A DNA stretch of 64,000 bases from Epiperipatus broadwayi. Taxonomy: Eukaryota; Onychophora; Udeonychophora; Euonychophora; Peripatidae. Under the pieces are notes generated by a model. The model worked only from the letters and a program-made list of their open reading frames with translations, did no database searches and had not been told where the DNA came from. A program made the translations under genes and the position numbers. Positions 23,711 through 37,339 of the stretch are shown here, one piece after another. The stretch lies in contig JAQFVV010006546.1 in NCBI GenBank assembly GCA_028023455.1, positions 718,001 through 782,000 on the forward strand, written 5' to 3'. Numbering within the stretch: the first letter of the stretch is position 1; each line of letters starts with the position of its first letter.

Positions 23711-25759
23711 TGTAACGGGATGTTGGTTTTCACCAGAAAGAGGGTGCACATTTCACTACAATCGGACTTTGGATCTTCAGGTAGAATGCTGGAAATGAAA
23801 TGACGAAATGCTAAGTCCATGATTATATCCATCTTTACTATGCTAGCTCAATAATCATTAGACAAATTTAGATATAATTTAGACTAGTTCATCCATCTCT
23901 CATTCCTCTTTCAGTCACCATTATGTCACGATATTCAAACTCATGGAGAATTTGCAATTGACTCTCTTCGGGGATGATTTTAAACAAGTCATTTTCTAAT
24001 ATGCCTTTATATAAGCATTGGCTAATAAATTATATTCCTATGATGTTTATAATATTAACATATATATAATTGTTATGTAGCTAATAATGATTAGTGTATT
24101 TATTTATAAATATATAATATAATATATAATAATGATTAAGAAGAGAGATCAAATTAATAACTCAATAATATTTAATAAACAATAAAAAATATAATGTAAA
24201 AGATAAATAAAATATTAATGAAAAATAAGGATGAATTTTTATCATTTTGAAATATTAATAAATAATATCCCCATTCAATACCCTATGATAAAATGTCATA
24301 CCATAATAAACTTTTCAAAAGAAAAGAATATAATTCAAATTAACAGATATATATATATATAAATTCAAAAATTAATAATTTAAATAACTTATTAATTTAT
24401 TTACAGTCTTTGTTCATATGTTTCATAATTATTATTATGTAAGTATTATTTACAATTGTATAACTTATTTTATATGTATTTATAATAAAATAAATACATT
24501 ATACGTTTACTATATTATATAGTAAACATAATAATTCTGTTTCTAATATCCATTAAATAATAATCTTTTTTTTTATATACTCCATCTAATTTTGATGAAT
24601 TTTGTCAAACTTTTAATTTGTTTATAAAATTAAATTTGGGTATTCCTACTACTATAAAGATACATACCAAATTTGAAATATAAAAAATTAATAAAATTAA
24701 ACATATTAAACATACTAAAGTAATATAAATAATAATATAAAATATATAAATAAATAAAGAAAGAAAAACTTATTTTCCTGAGTTAAGTAAGAATGGATCT
24801 TTAAGTCCATAGTTCATAATCCTGCAAAGTATATTAATCCATTGGTTTAGCAATTATTTATTTATCCCAAATTGATAAATTATTAATATTATCCAATGGT
24901 TTTGTTGAAATAAGATAAAATATATCCTTCAAAGATGGATGTTCTTAATCTTTATTTTCCCAGTAATTTAGACTCTTTAATATTTAAATTAGCATGAAAA
25001 TTGGTTTCGAAACCTTTACGATATAACATTGTTTTACTCACTGCACATTGTAAGATCCTTTATATATATTAATTTAATATATTTATATATGCAGAAAAAT
25101 GATGTAATAAAATAAAGAAGTTTCACTTATAATTCAAATAGATGTTCTTTTTTTTACATTACTATTCTCTTTTAGATTTAAAAGAAAATTAAAATATTTT
25201 TCTTGTAATCTTTTTTTAATCCTTAGGTTTTAATTTCCATATGAATAAATTAATATTTTAATTTGGAAAAGTTAAACTTTTCAAATATAGTTAAAATTCA
25301 ATTCTCGTGTAGAATAGTAATATTCTATAAAAAAAAAGTTTTTTAAAAAATTTTTTTTTTTCCTCTTCTTTATTATTATTTAGAGACCGAATGAATTGTT
25401 TCATCATGTGTTTTTGTTTCAATTTTCAATGCTTGATTTAAATACACATTGTTATAAATGAATATTAAGATAATATATATATATAATTTTTTTCCTTTTT
25501 TCAATTTCAAATCTGGGTTATCTAAAAGTTTGACATCAAAGTAGGTATTATTTTAAGTTTACATTTATTAAAATAAATGGTATATATATATGTATATGAA
25601 TGTCCCCTCATTTATATCATATATATATATTATTTGTTGGTGTATTATATATATGCATATTAAAATAGTCAAATACATATTAATTAATAAATAGTTTAAT
25701 TAGAGATAAAAGTATTTTAGAGTACTCCTATGTTAGGTTAACTGAAAGTTACTATTACA
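23711..25759 (-). repeat. Element B left LTR (3' LTR)
   Basis: 2049 bp, starting tgtaacgggatg and ending actattaca. It aligns along its length with 32188-34038 plus 37340-37463. A ~50-bp segment near 25600-25650 is absent from or altered in the right copy. Confidence 0.92.
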
Positions 25760-25775
25760 TTTTCCCTTCCCTTAG
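25760..25775 (-). other. Polypurine tract of element B
   Basis: The minus strand reads AAGGGAAGGGAAAA immediately before the 3' LTR, the usual plus-strand primer of LTR retroelements. Confidence 0.85.
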
Positions 25776-26305
25776 ACAGTCAAAATTTTAATTTAAGTTA
25801 AAATTTTTAATACTAATAAATATTTTAGTATGTTCCTATAATATAGTTACATTTATATTTGGATTTTATGAAGGATTGAATAATTTTTAACTCTTTCATC
25901 TTCCTTATATTTGAGCTATATTATTTTTTATAATGATCAAAAATTAAGGACTTTGATGGTTAAAATTTAAAATAATAATAATAATAATATGTTTCCTTCT
26001 TGAATAATACATAAATATATTTACTAGCCTTATTTCTGCTTTTTTAAGACTTATGGATTTGAAAAGATCTAAATAAATATCAGAATATTCATTTATTAAT
26101 ATGAATTGATTCCATTATTTTAACTTACTTCAAGGCATCCCAATAATCACATTTGTATATTAGTTGGAGAATACCCTCATCAAAGATAATGTTCTTAATT
26201 AATTTTTTTTACATTGATTACTAATTTTTTTTTTACAACTGTATGGTTTACATTGCCCATATACTTATCTTGATAATCATCTCATTTCTCTATATTTTAT
26301 TATAA

Positions 26306-27320
26306 TCAGCCAAAAAAAGCTTTTAAAATTCGTGAATTATATGTACCACAAATCTCTCCTTCTTGGTTAAACCTAAATGCATTAGGACCTGCCTTTTTAA
26401 CAATAGTATAAGGTCCTTTGTATGTGTTGTAAAATTTATAATATTTATTCTCTAATGGTTTACTGGGATGGGAAGTCTTTATCAACACTCTATCTTCAAC
26501 TTTAAATTCGTAAATACATTTTTTATTCTGACTTCTGTTACTTGTCATTATAATAAGTTGTTTATGAGCTTGTAAAATGTCTTTTTTCCATTTATTTTGG
26601 GTTCATTAATTATGGGTTTGTATTTTTCAAATAGTATAGGTGTTATTTGATTAAAGTGTAGTCAGATGGGTGAGAATCCAGTAGATTCATTTATGCTCCA
26701 ATTGATATACTCAACTACACATTTTGTCTGCTTTACTCAACCCTTATGCTCTTCTTCTAAATAGGTTCTAAATAAATGTCCAAGCTCCCGCATAATATGT
26801 TCACATGGGTTTGATTGTGGATTCCTAATAAAGATTAGCACATGTTTTATTTTTGATATATCTACCCATTTCTTCCATTCCTTAGATAGAAAAGGAGTAC
26901 CATGATCAGTTAGTATGGTTTTAGGCTTTTCTATCAATGGAAATTGGAGGGTACTCAATACTTTGACCATGTGTTTAGTATTGGCTTGGGGTATTGGGTA
27001 AGCAGCAACATATTTGGAAAAGAGATCGTAGGTGACTAATAAATATTTTTGTTTGTTAAATGGAGGCAAAGGCCCATAATAGTCTATTGCTAGGATCTCG
27101 TTTGGTCTTTCTGGAATGATAGATTTAATTGAGTTGGTATAATTTTGGTTTACTGACTTAGCTCTTAAGCAAATTAAACAGTCTTGGAGTGATCTCAAAA
27201 TGTCTCTGTACATTTTTGGCCAGTAAAACCAATTTTTAAGGGTGTGTTCTGTCTTGTGAGCACCATAATGCCCATATAGACAGTGTATTTATTTTATAAA
27301 TGGGTCACATAAAGACTTTT
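26306..27320 (-). pseudogene. Integrase of element B (broken)
   Basis: The core piece (27213-26737, 158 aa) shows the catalytic triad: D44 in LAIDYYGPLP, D103 in ILTDHGTPF and E138 in NPCEHIMREL. Upstream, before a frame change, are remnants of the HHCC zinc-binding N-terminus, with CLICLRAK at residues 12-19 of the core piece as its cysteine end. The C-terminal chromatin/GPF-type tail (26548-26306) includes VEDRVLIKTSHPSK and YKGPYTIVKK. Core and tail are in different frames and separated by stops, so no active enzyme is expected. Integrase would join the cDNA to host DNA. Confidence 0.9.
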
Positions 27321-27452
27321 GTATTATTGTCCTCCACTCATCAACATTATCATTCATTTTATATAGTAAGACCTATTGTTATAATTTAAAATGAGTAAGA
27401 TCTTTAGGTACATTCAAAACTTTCTCCCATAATAAAACTTTCATGATTGGGT

Positions 27453-28110
27453 TTAACTCTGGGTTAATTGTATCTTGGGTAGGTTTTCCAACTCATTCTC
27501 TACATTACTCTCAGCCATCACATTGACATTCATAATGTAGGCATTGTCTACTGATAAATGATTTTGTTCTGACCTACATGGATTTCGACTAAGCATGTCA
27601 GCCACGAAATTCTCAAATCCCCTGCAATAATGTACATTGTAATCGAATTTTTGCAATAGTAAACTCCATCTAACTAGATGGCTATTAGTCTGATAGCTGT
27701 GATTCAGGAATTTGAGGCTTTTGTGATCAGTGATCATTATCACCTCCAATCCATGTAGCATTTGTCAAAATTTTTGGAAAGCCCAGACTATTGCCAGTGC
27801 TTCCTTCTCTGTAACCATATAATTTATTTCTGGACATTTCAAGAGCCATCTAATAAAGTAGAGGACACCTGGTTGGCCATCCTCTTGGATTTCAGATAGT
27901 GTTACCCCTAATCCAAAACCACTACTATCTGTTTGGACAATAAATGGGTTTATTAAAATCAGGGAAGGCTAACATGGTTAATTCTAAAAACCCTGTTTTA
28001 ATATTCTCAAATGCACAGTCTTCTTCTGCAGTCCATTTCCAATGTTCATCTTTTTCTAATCAATTTTAGCAACAGTTCCATGTGGTCTGAGATCTTCTGG
28101 TAGAAACAGT
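27453..28110 (-). pseudogene. RNase H domain of element B (broken)
   Basis: The 27761-27453 piece has the gypsy RNase H signature ITDHKSLKFLNH, HLVRWSLLLQKFDY and a VADMLSR end. The N-terminal part in another frame (about 27930-27770) keeps QTDSSGFGLGVTL with the first catalytic Asp and EKEALAIVWAFQKF. It lies directly between RT and integrase, as in all Ty3/gypsy Pol. Confidence 0.88.
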
Positions 28111-28128
28111 TGTAAAAATTACATAGGC

Positions 28129-28755
28129 CTAAAATGATCTAATTTGTTTTTGATTAGATGGTTTAGGGAAGTTTTGAATGGCAGAGATCTTCTCTGGATG
28201 AGGTCTTATCCCATTGCAACCAACAATATGACCTAAGAAGACTACCTGGTTGGAAACTAAAGTACTCTTCTTGAAGTTAATTTTTATACCTTTCAGAAAA
28301 CACTCTTTAAAAAATATGGTTAAATGTTGAAGGTGTTCTTCAATTGTGGTAGATGCAATAATTACATCATCCACATAGATAATTATGATTTGTTTTACCT
28401 CAGGAGATAAAGTCTTTTCCAGGCACCTAATTAAACCAGCACCACTGTTTATCAATACAAAGAGCATTCTATTAAATTGGTATGTTAAACCCTCATAATG
28501 AAAAGCAGTGTATTGGTGATCTTCTGGATGAAGTTCAGTCTGCCAATAGTTGGAGGTCAAATCGAAAGTAGAAAATACTTTCTTGTTTCCAAATCTCATG
28601 AATAATTTGTGTATGGGCAATGGTATATTTTTGTCTGGGACAGTAATTTTGTTTAGTTGTCTAGCATTTAAACAAAATCTCATCGACCCATCTTTCTTCT
28701 TCACAGTTACTATTGGATTACAGTGAGGTGAAGAGCATTTGGAAATGATTTCCAA
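28129..28755 (-). pseudogene. Reverse transcriptase of element B (208 aa, in-frame core)
   Basis: An open frame covers most RT motifs: NPIVTVKKKDGSMRFCLNAR, FDLTSNYWQ with the motif A Asp at residue 65, and IIYVDDVII with the catalytic pair D129-D130, then FLGHIVGCNG. The usual MPFGL loop is degraded to MLFVLINSG. The N-terminal end is separated from the protease ORF by a one-base frameshift near 28750, and the C-terminal end is broken at 28129. Confidence 0.92.
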
Positions 28756-29456
28756 TCCAGCATTTTATTAATTTGCTTAGATATATCTTCACAATACTGG
28801 TATAAAATAGGATATGATTTGGATTGAAATGGTTGATTATGAATTAATCTAATTTTCTTCTGGAAACCCTTTATCACTCCTGGTATGTCTGAGAAAATAG
28901 AATTAAATTCTTTTATAACCAATCGTAATTTTAATATATCATCACTTCCAAGCAAGTTGGATTCTGTGCATTTACTCTCTAAGAGTGCTTCTGGAATGCT
29001 AGATGCAATACAGTCAACTTCAAGTAGATCATATTTCAAAAGCAATGTCATCTCCAACACTTCATCATTTATTTTAACTGTCTTATTATAAAAATCAATT
29101 ACACAAGTGTTCAAATGTAGGAAGTCTGCCCCTAAAATAATGTGAATTAAACCATTCAATATTAAAAATACATGATAGAGAGTTGTTTGGCCTATTTTAA
29201 TCTGAACCCAAAATTGTTTTTGGATTAGTTTGGCTTTTCTGCTGTTGGCCATGGTAATCTGCATAGATTTCAGTGATAAGGTTTTGATGTTAGAATTTAT
29301 GGTTAAAATCTCTTGGTAAAATATCTCTGATATCACTGAAATTTGGCTACCAGAATCTAATAATGCCTTAACCAGAAAACTCTCAAACAAAATCTCTATC
29401 ATAGGGCAACTTTGTAAAACAAAGTTTGGTGTTTTATCTTCCCATAAACACATCAT
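28710..29456 (-). pseudogene. Aspartic protease and Pol N-terminus of element B (248 aa)
   Basis: Retropepsin motif ALLDSGSQISVIS (catalytic Asp at residue 34) and a second strand HIILGADFL near residue 110. After a linker, the C-terminal part (QSKSYPI...INKMLDW) is the start of RT. The frame leaves RT near 28750. This would process Gag-Pol. Confidence 0.88.
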
Positions 29457-29639
29457 GTTAGTGATTTCTCATGTAAAGATTTGATTCAAATTTCCGATTG
29501 GTTATTTGGTTTCTTGAGGTGAGAAACACTTCCTCATGTACCCAGTTAGTTTTTTTTTTTTTTTTGTGAAATTGTAGGTATATATTTCTATATCCTGGTT
29601 TTGGAGATTTTTTTTAATTATTAGAAGTTATTTTTATTT

Positions 29640-31573
29640 TATTCAAATTATCACAATTTATTTTAAGAGAGGGTCATAAGGTATATTCCTTTGAGATGTT
29701 TTTCCCTTCCAATGATTAGTATCTTTATTATTCTTCCTTCTATGATAGAATATGGTATTAATTGAAGCTTCCTCTTTCTTATTATCAGATAATCTAATTG
29801 TTAGATTAGTTTGATTCATATCAATATTGTTCAGAAGTTCTGCTATTTGTTCTATACTTCTTACATTAGTACACAATACTGATTGTTCTATTTTAAGTGG
29901 TAAATTTTTTTTTATTATTCTAATCATTTCATCTTCACTTAAATGATAGGTATTAAGTGTTCTTAATTTAGTTACTTGATGATGAAAGAATTTTGTCAAA
30001 GATTCTCCAGGTGTCTACTTATATTTATCTTGGAATATTTGGTATAACAAAGCCTCTTGTCTATCCCTATTCCAAAAGTTTTTAATCAACAATGCTTGAT
30101 ATTCCATATAAGTAGATGGAGTTTGTGATAAAGAATCCCACCACATTAATGCATCTCCTTGTAAGTGACTGTATGCAATGATCATTTGTTTCTCCTGATA
30201 AATTCTGGTTAACTGAAAAATAAAGATTAATGCTTCTAATGTGTTCTATGGTAGCTTCATTGTGAGATCCCTTGAACATTTTTAATCTAACAAATTGATT
30301 AATTGTATTGCATCATATAAAATGATTATATACTTTTTGCTTTTCTAAAAAATTCAACTGAGAGATTTTCATAATTAACCCTATAAGTATTTAAATTTAA
30401 CTCTTCTAAGTCAAAATTACTAGGATAATTTTCAGCTTCAGGCATTGTATGATACTGAAAATTTGATCTATCATAAGTGTCAATTATTTGTTGTGGATCT
30501 TTTTGAATAGCTTCCAAATGATTTTCTCCAAGATTCTGTTCTTGATTATTATCATGGGTATCTATATTATTTTCAACCTGATGCATATCTATAGTTGGCG
30601 TTTTCTTACATATTTGTGTTTCAATGATTGAAAATCTATTATCAGTTGACTCTTTTATCTTATTAATTCTATTCCAAGTCTCAGTAGTATCTTCCCTTAA
30701 TTTTTTCAATATATTTTTATCTTTGTTTGTATTAATTTCAATTGAAGTTATTTTATTCTCCAAAGTTTTAAGTTGATGATCAATAGTCTCTAATACATTA
30801 TTTTGAGACTCTATCTCAATATTTTGTTTAGTAGAAAGTTGATCTATTCTTGTATGTGTCCTTTGTCTTTCTTTTTGGATTTCATTCTGTATTTTATTTT
30901 GTTCTTCTTTTAATTCTTTTTTAAAAATTTCTTGATTTTTATATATTTCAACACATTTAACATTCAATCTATCTATGATGTCATTTTGGAATTGACTAAA
31001 CCGCTATTGACATTTTGAATTATTTTCATCAATCATTCTTTAGGTTGTTTAATACTTGTTTAATTTCTATGTTATCTCTTTGAACATTATCTATATTCAA
31101 ATTTAGTTGTTCCATTTTAGTAAATAATTTATTCTCAATTCCTGTTATTTCATCCTTCAAATCTTCTTTTAAACTATTTATATTTGTATTCAAATCATTT
31201 TTAAACCACACATGTCATTTTTTAAACTAGTATTATTATTATTATTCATATCTCTTTTGATTTCATTTTTTAAATCATTAAAATTACTGTTTATTTTAGC
31301 CATAAACATTTTTAACATCTGCATTACAGCTGCATTATTATCTATAGCCTGTGTTGCATCAACATTAGGTGATTGATTAATTTCAATTCTAGATAATTGA
31401 TCTAGATCTTCTTCAACTATATTTTGTGTTTGAAATAGCACTTGATCTGAATTCTGAGTTTGTTGAGAGTATTCAATTATGGTTGTAGAACCCCCAGGTG
31501 CTTGTACTAATGATGATTGTTCTATAATATTATTAATATCATCACTTAGTTCATTTTGAATATCATCTTGCAT
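29640..31573 (-). pseudogene. Gag of element B (broken in several places)
   Basis: The N-terminal acidic/coiled-coil half runs 31573-30326 in three frames, with VMQMLKMFMAKINSNFNDLK and long Glu/Lys/Gln helices (KNQEIFKKELKEEQNKIQ). The capsid-like half (about 30310-29658) keeps the retrotransposon Gag signature LQGDALMWWDSL in one frame and LSEDEMIRIIKKNLP in the next. No CCHC knuckle is seen. The long coiled coil ahead of capsid is the feature shared with the D ORF and with 61408-62787. Confidence 0.85.
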
Positions 31574-32167
31574 TTGATTAGAACATTCAGTAACTTTGTT
31601 TCAAAACATTTTTCCACTTCTAAGCATTATAAATTTTAACTTAATTCAAATATTAATAAAGTTTATATATTTTTATAACTATAAAATATTATACCGTAAA
31701 GCTCTTTACCACTTCATGCTATTTATATATACTTATGATGTTCTATATGGTATATGTGTATTTTTTAAACGCCTATGTCTATATTAAAACTTTATCCCAC
31801 TTAACTCTTATTTTAAACATGATTTAATAATTATTTATTTAAATATTGATCTCTATAAATCATATTATATATATATATTATCATTTTTAATATTACTCAT
31901 ATATATATATATGTGGATTTTAAAAAAAATTTAAAATTCATTAGTTAATTTTTTTTTTAGAAACTTATGTTTCTAGCATCTAATTTGGTTTTATCACATT
32001 TAACATTGCCAATATTCATTTCAATCCCACAATTATTAACACCATATGAATCTTATACGTCAATATACTTGTTACCAAGAATCATCAATTCATCTAGCCA
32101 CCACTTTGTCACTATATGTAATGAGATAGAATCTATGATTCAAGGCTATAATGATATAGAATCAATG
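31574..32167 (-). other. 5' leader of element B
   Basis: AT-rich sequence between the PBS and the Gag start; no ORF on the coding strand. A TA microsatellite lies near 31866-31912. Confidence 0.5.
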
Positions 32168-32185
32168 CCTCAGTTGTTTGCACCA
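32168..32185 (-). other. Primer-binding site of element B
   Basis: The + strand reads cctcagttgtttgcacca, i.e. a tRNA-3'-end-like string ending CCA, 2 nt from the LTR start at 32188. The tRNA species is not identified. Confidence 0.82.
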
Positions 32186-33535
32186 TATGTAATGAGATAT
32201 CGGTTTTCACCAGAAAGAGGGTGCACATTTCACTACAATTGGACTTTGGGTCTTCAGGTAGAATGCTGGAAATGGAATGATGAAATGCTAAATCCATGAT
32301 TACATCCATCTTTACTATGCTAGCTCAATAATCATTAGACAAATTTAGATATAATTTAGACTAGTTCATCCATCTTTCATTCCTCTTTCTGGCACCATTA
32401 TGCCACGATATTCAAACTCAAGGAGAATTTGCAATTGGCTCTCTTTAGGGATAATTTTAAACAAGTCATTTCCTAATATTTCTTTATATATGCATTGGCT
32501 AATAAATTATATTCCTATGATATTTATAATATATATATAATTTGTTATGTAGCTAATAATGATTAGTGTATTTATTTATAAATATATAATATAATATATA
32601 ATAATGATTAAGCAGAGAGATCAAATTAATAACTCAATAATATTTAATAAACAATAAAAAATATAATGTAAAAGATAAATAAAATATTAATGAAAAATAA
32701 GGATGAAATTTTATCATTTTGAAATATTAATAAACAATATCCCCATTCAATACCCTATGATAAAATGTCATACCATAATAAACTTCTCAAAAGAAAAAAA
32801 TATAATTCAAATTAACAGATATATATAACAATATACAAATTCAAAAATTAATAATTTAAATAACTTATTAATTTATTTACAGACTTTGTTCATATGTTTC
32901 ATAATTATTATGTAAGTATTATTTACAATTGTATAACTTTATTTATATGTATTTATAATAAAATAAATACATTATACGTTAACTATATTATATAGTAAAC
33001 ATAATAATCCTGTTTCTAATATCCATTAAATAATAACCTTTTTTTTTATACTTCATCTAATTTTGATGAATTTTGTCAAACTTTTAATTTACATTTATAA
33101 AATTAAATTTGAGTATTCCTACTACTACAAAAATACATTACCAAATTTGAAATAAAAAATTAATAAAATTAAACATATTAAAGTAATATAAATAATATTA
33201 TAAAATATATAAATAAATAAAGGAAAACTTAATTTCCTGAGGTAAGTAAGAATGGATCTTTAAGTCCGTAGTTCATAATCCTGATGGAGTTCTCCTGTGA
33301 AGTATATTAATCCATTGATATAACAATTATTTATTTATCCTAAATTGATAAATTATTAATATTATCCAATGACTTTGTTGATATAAGATAAAATATATAC
33401 CTTTCGAAGATTGATGTTCTTAATCTCCATTTTCTATTAGATGTTCTTCATAATAAATATCTTAAATTAGCATGAAAATTGTTTTTGAAACCTTTATGAT
33501 ACAACGTTGTTTTACTCACTACACAGTGTAAAATC

Positions 33536-33577
<42 letters not shown>

Positions 33578-34053
33578 ACAAAGAATTAAAATAAAGAAGT
33601 TTTCAATAACTCAAATAGATGTTTTTTTTTTATGTTACTATTCTCTTTCAGATTTAGAAGAAAATTAAAATATATTTTTTTGTAATCTTTTTTTAATCCA
33701 TAGGTTTCAATTTCCAAACGAATAAATTAATATTTTAATTTGAAAAAGTTAAACTTTTCAAATATAGTTAAAATTCAATTCCCATGTAGAATAGTAATAT
33801 TCTCCTCTTCTCTAATATCAAGAGACCGAATGAATTGTCTCATCATGTGTTTTTGTTTCAATTTTTCATACTTGATTTAAATATTCATTGTTATAAATAA
33901 ATATTAAGATATAATAAATATATATATATAAAATTATTTATTTTTCAATTTCAAATCTGGATTATGTAAAAGTTTAACATTAAAGTCCATATCATTTTAA
34001 GTTTAACTTTATTAAAATAAATGTTATACATATATATGTCATCATCATCATTA

Positions 34054-37012
34054 TCAACCATTATCAATCCACTGCAGGATGAAGCTCTCTCCAAGTTTAA
34101 TCCATCTTCTCCGATCTTTAGCTTCTCTTCTCCACATCACTCCTGCACACTTTCTTATTTCATCCATCCATCTCACATGTGGTCTCTTTCTGGGTCTTTT
34201 ACAATCTCTTGGAATCCAGTTTAAAATTTCAATTGTCCATCTATTATCATCTCTTCTAACAATATGTCCAGCCCAACTCCACTTCAATCTTTTAATTTTT
34301 TCAATGAGGTCAGTAACACCTGTTTGTTCTCTTACCCATACATTGTGTTTACGATCTCTTCTTGTTACTCCCAACATACATCTCTCCATACTTCTTTGAG
34401 TGGTCTGAAGTCTCTGAATTGCTCTTCTATTAAGTGTCCAAGTCTCAGATCCATAAGTAAGAACTGGTAAAACACATTTGTTAAAAACCTTCCTTTTCAA
34501 ACACATAGGCATATTTCCTTTTAGTATCAAGTTATTTCTACCAAAAGCACTCCAACCAAGTTTAATTCTATGATTAATTTCCTCCATTATGTTTCCATCT
34601 GTATTAATAATCTGACCAAGGTATTTGTAACTGTTAACTTCTTCTAATTCATCATAATCAATCTTTATTTTCATATTTTGAGCAAATCGATTAAACATTA
34701 CTTTAGTCTTTTTAACATTTATCTTTAGTCCTACTTTCCTACTTTCATCTGATAATTCCTGCAACATTTCCTGCAGATCTGAAGCATTATTTGCAAAAAC
34801 AACTACATCATCTGCGAAATCTAAATGACTTAAATAATCACCATTTACTTTCACTCCTTTAGTTTCCCATTTTAATCCACAAAATACTTCATGCAGCACT
34901 GCTGTAAAAAGTTTTGGAGATATGGAGTTCACCTTGTCTTACACCTTTCTCAATGTTGACTTTCCCAGTGTCATTATGTAATCTAATTGTTGCTGTTGCA
35001 TTTTTATAAATATTCTTTAAAATATGACAATATCCTGGATCTATACCTTGATGATCTAATGCTTTAATCACTGAAGAAATGTTTATAGAATCAAATGCCT
35101 TTTCATAATCTACAAATCCTAAGCATAATGGCAACTCATATTCATTTGTCCTTTCTATAACTTCTCTCAATACCTGGATATGATCTACTGTACTAAAACC
35201 ACTTTTAAATCCGGCTTGTTCTCTTGGTTGGTGGAAATCCAATGTTCTCTGTAGACGAGTAGTAATTATCTTGGTAAAAATTTTATATAAAACTGATAAA
35301 AGGCTGATAGGTCTGTAATTTCTAATATCTTCTTTATCACCTTTTTTAAATATTAATATTATTACTGCATTCTTCCAATCATCCGGTACATCTTTATCAT
35401 TTAGACATTTGGTATATAACTTTGCTAAAAAATTTTCTATTTCTTCACCTGCTTCTTTTAATATATCAATTATAATTCCATCATTACCTGGAGCCTTTCC
35501 TTTCTTCATACATTTAATTGCATGTCTCACTTCTTCATTTAAAATTCTGGGCAATTTGGAAGATGTAATAGATATAGGAGGTACTTGTTCTTTATTACTA
35601 TATAATTCTTGATAAAAATCTTCTACCAATTTCATGATGTCATCTCTCCTTTTAGTAATAATTCCATCTTTTTTTCTTATTGCAGATATAAATTTCCTAC
35701 CAATACCAAAATGTTGTTTTACATTCTTAAGACTTTTATTTTCTTCTACAGCTTTCCTTGCTAGTTCACAGTTATACTTTCTTATATCATTTTCAACTCT
35801 TTTCCGCACCATTTTACAAAATTCGAGATATTCAATTCTTTTTAATGCATCATTTTTGTATATCTTCATATTCCTTCTTTTCTTCATAAATCCTCTAGTC
35901 TCAGTAGAAATTTTATTGGTCAATTGCTGTTTCTTTCTACCAGCTATCTTTGTTGCAGTTTTCAAAAGTGTATCAGTTATTTTCATATTAATTTCATTCA
36001 AATCTGAATCATGTTCAAAATCTACTAATACTTGAAACCGATTTGTAAGTTCTAATTTAAATTCATTAGAATGTTTCTGAAGATTAGGAATATCAACTGT
36101 AAATATTGTTTTTCTTAATAATTTTTGTCTCTCTAGTTTTACATTAACACGTATCTTACACCTTACTAATCGATGATCACTTCCTGTGTTAAATTTATTA
36201 AGAACATTACAATCTTGAAATATGTATTTCCTGTTAGTCAAAATATAATCCAATTCTGCTGTACCTTCATTTGGATGCTTCCATGTCCATTTCCTTTTAA
36301 CATTTTTCTCAAAAAAAGAATTCATAATATAAAGTTTTTCTTTTTCTGCAAACTCCACAAGTCTATGTCCTCTCTCATTTCTATTACCATAACCAAAATT
36401 ACCCACAGCACTTTCATCTTTCATTTTTTTACCAATTCTAGCATTAAAGTCTCCCATAACAATTTTAAAATGGTGTTTACTCTGATCAAAAGCCTTTTGT
36501 ACATCCATATAAAAATCTTCTACTACTTCATCACTATGAGAACTTGTTGGGGCATAAACCTGAATTATCTGCATTTGGTATCTGCTATTAAGTTGTATAA
36601 CTAATCTTGCCACTCTGTCCGATACACCATCAATCTCCACAATATTGTTCTTCCACTTTTTATTTATAATGAATCCTACTCCACTTGTATTTCCAATATT
36701 TGTGCCTTTATAATAGAGTATATGTCCACTTTTTAAATCAATTGTCTCTTCACCTTTTCTTCTAACTTCACAAAGTCCAATAATGTCCCATTTAATATAA
36801 GAGAGTTCTTCTTCTAATTCTTGCAATCTTCCTTCACTTGAAAGTGATCTGCAGTTGTAAGTACCTAAATAAAAAGTCGTCATCAAATGGCAGCCTGGGT
36901 CCACAATCAGGGGATTCTTAGCACCCTCCACCTTCGGCCACCAACCGCTGCCTTGGTTGGTGACTTTACAGCCTCCTGGGAATAAGGGCCATGCTTTATT
37001 TTTGTCTGTCAT
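34054..37012 (-). pseudogene. RTE endonuclease-reverse transcriptase, one frameshift
   Basis: From ATG at 37012: APE-type endonuclease motifs LGTYNCRSLS, GLCEVRRKGEE, QVYAPTSSHSDE, VMGDFNARIG and GSDHRLVRC, then a basic linker, then RT motifs GNDGIIIDIL, NYRPISLLSVLYKIF, EQAGFKSGFSTVDHI and FVDYEKAFDSI. Near 34920 one extra T (relative to copy 2) shifts the frame. The second piece (34932-34054) carries the catalytic FADDVVVFA, the WAGHIVRRDDNRW block and the C-terminal IKLGESFILQWIDNG. Total about 985 codons, the usual RTE size. The enzyme would nick DNA and copy the LINE RNA at the target. Confidence 0.93.
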
Positions 37013-37339
37013 AATTGTATATATGTATTGGGAAAATATTTATCCTTTACACAAACATTCATTCTGCCTTATCAGGCACTGAGAAGAAAGACCATGGTGT
37101 TTCTTGATCTTAAACTCAGAGGTAAAAAGCCAATAAACTCACCACGCTGGCTAATGCGTGTTGGTGAGCAGCCCATCCATGTTCGTATACTATATGAATA
37201 ATCACATAGTAATAACAGCTGCAACGACAAGAACGTATGGAGTGGACATTAGGAATTTGCCCTGCTCGGTTCCTTTAAGGCCTCCAAGAGAAATCAAAGG
37301 ATCTCCTTTCAGTTAATAGCAAAACTCCTTTCTGCAGCC
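37013..37339 (-). other. 5' untranslated region of RTE copy 1
   Basis: About 330 bp, conserved with 51382-51706. Contains a GC-richer segment (accacgctggctaatgcg in the + strand at about 37140-37158). Confidence 0.7.

Larger units (their letters stand above)
34039..37339 (-). mobile_element. RTE-type LINE copy 1, full length, ~3.3 kb
   Basis: The 3' end is a (TGA)n tail (+ strand tcatcatcatcatt) and the 5' end is GGCTGCAG at 37339. The target duplication is about 10 bp (acatatatatg 34028-34038; acatataatg 37340-37349). It codes for one endonuclease-RT polyprotein, as in RTE-clade LINEs. Nearly identical to the copy at 48409-51706, so both are recent. Broken by one frameshift. Confidence 0.92.

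Noticed and set aside
34079-36604. Plus-strand ORFs across the LINEs (also 48356-50973)
   Set aside because: Antisense shadows of the endonuclease-RT ORF; same positions in both LINE copies and no own motifs.
37300-37339. LINE 5' end GGCTGCAG as a possible HDV-like ribozyme
   Set aside because: The only complementary string (tgcagc) is about 130 nt away, too far for the P1 helix of that fold.
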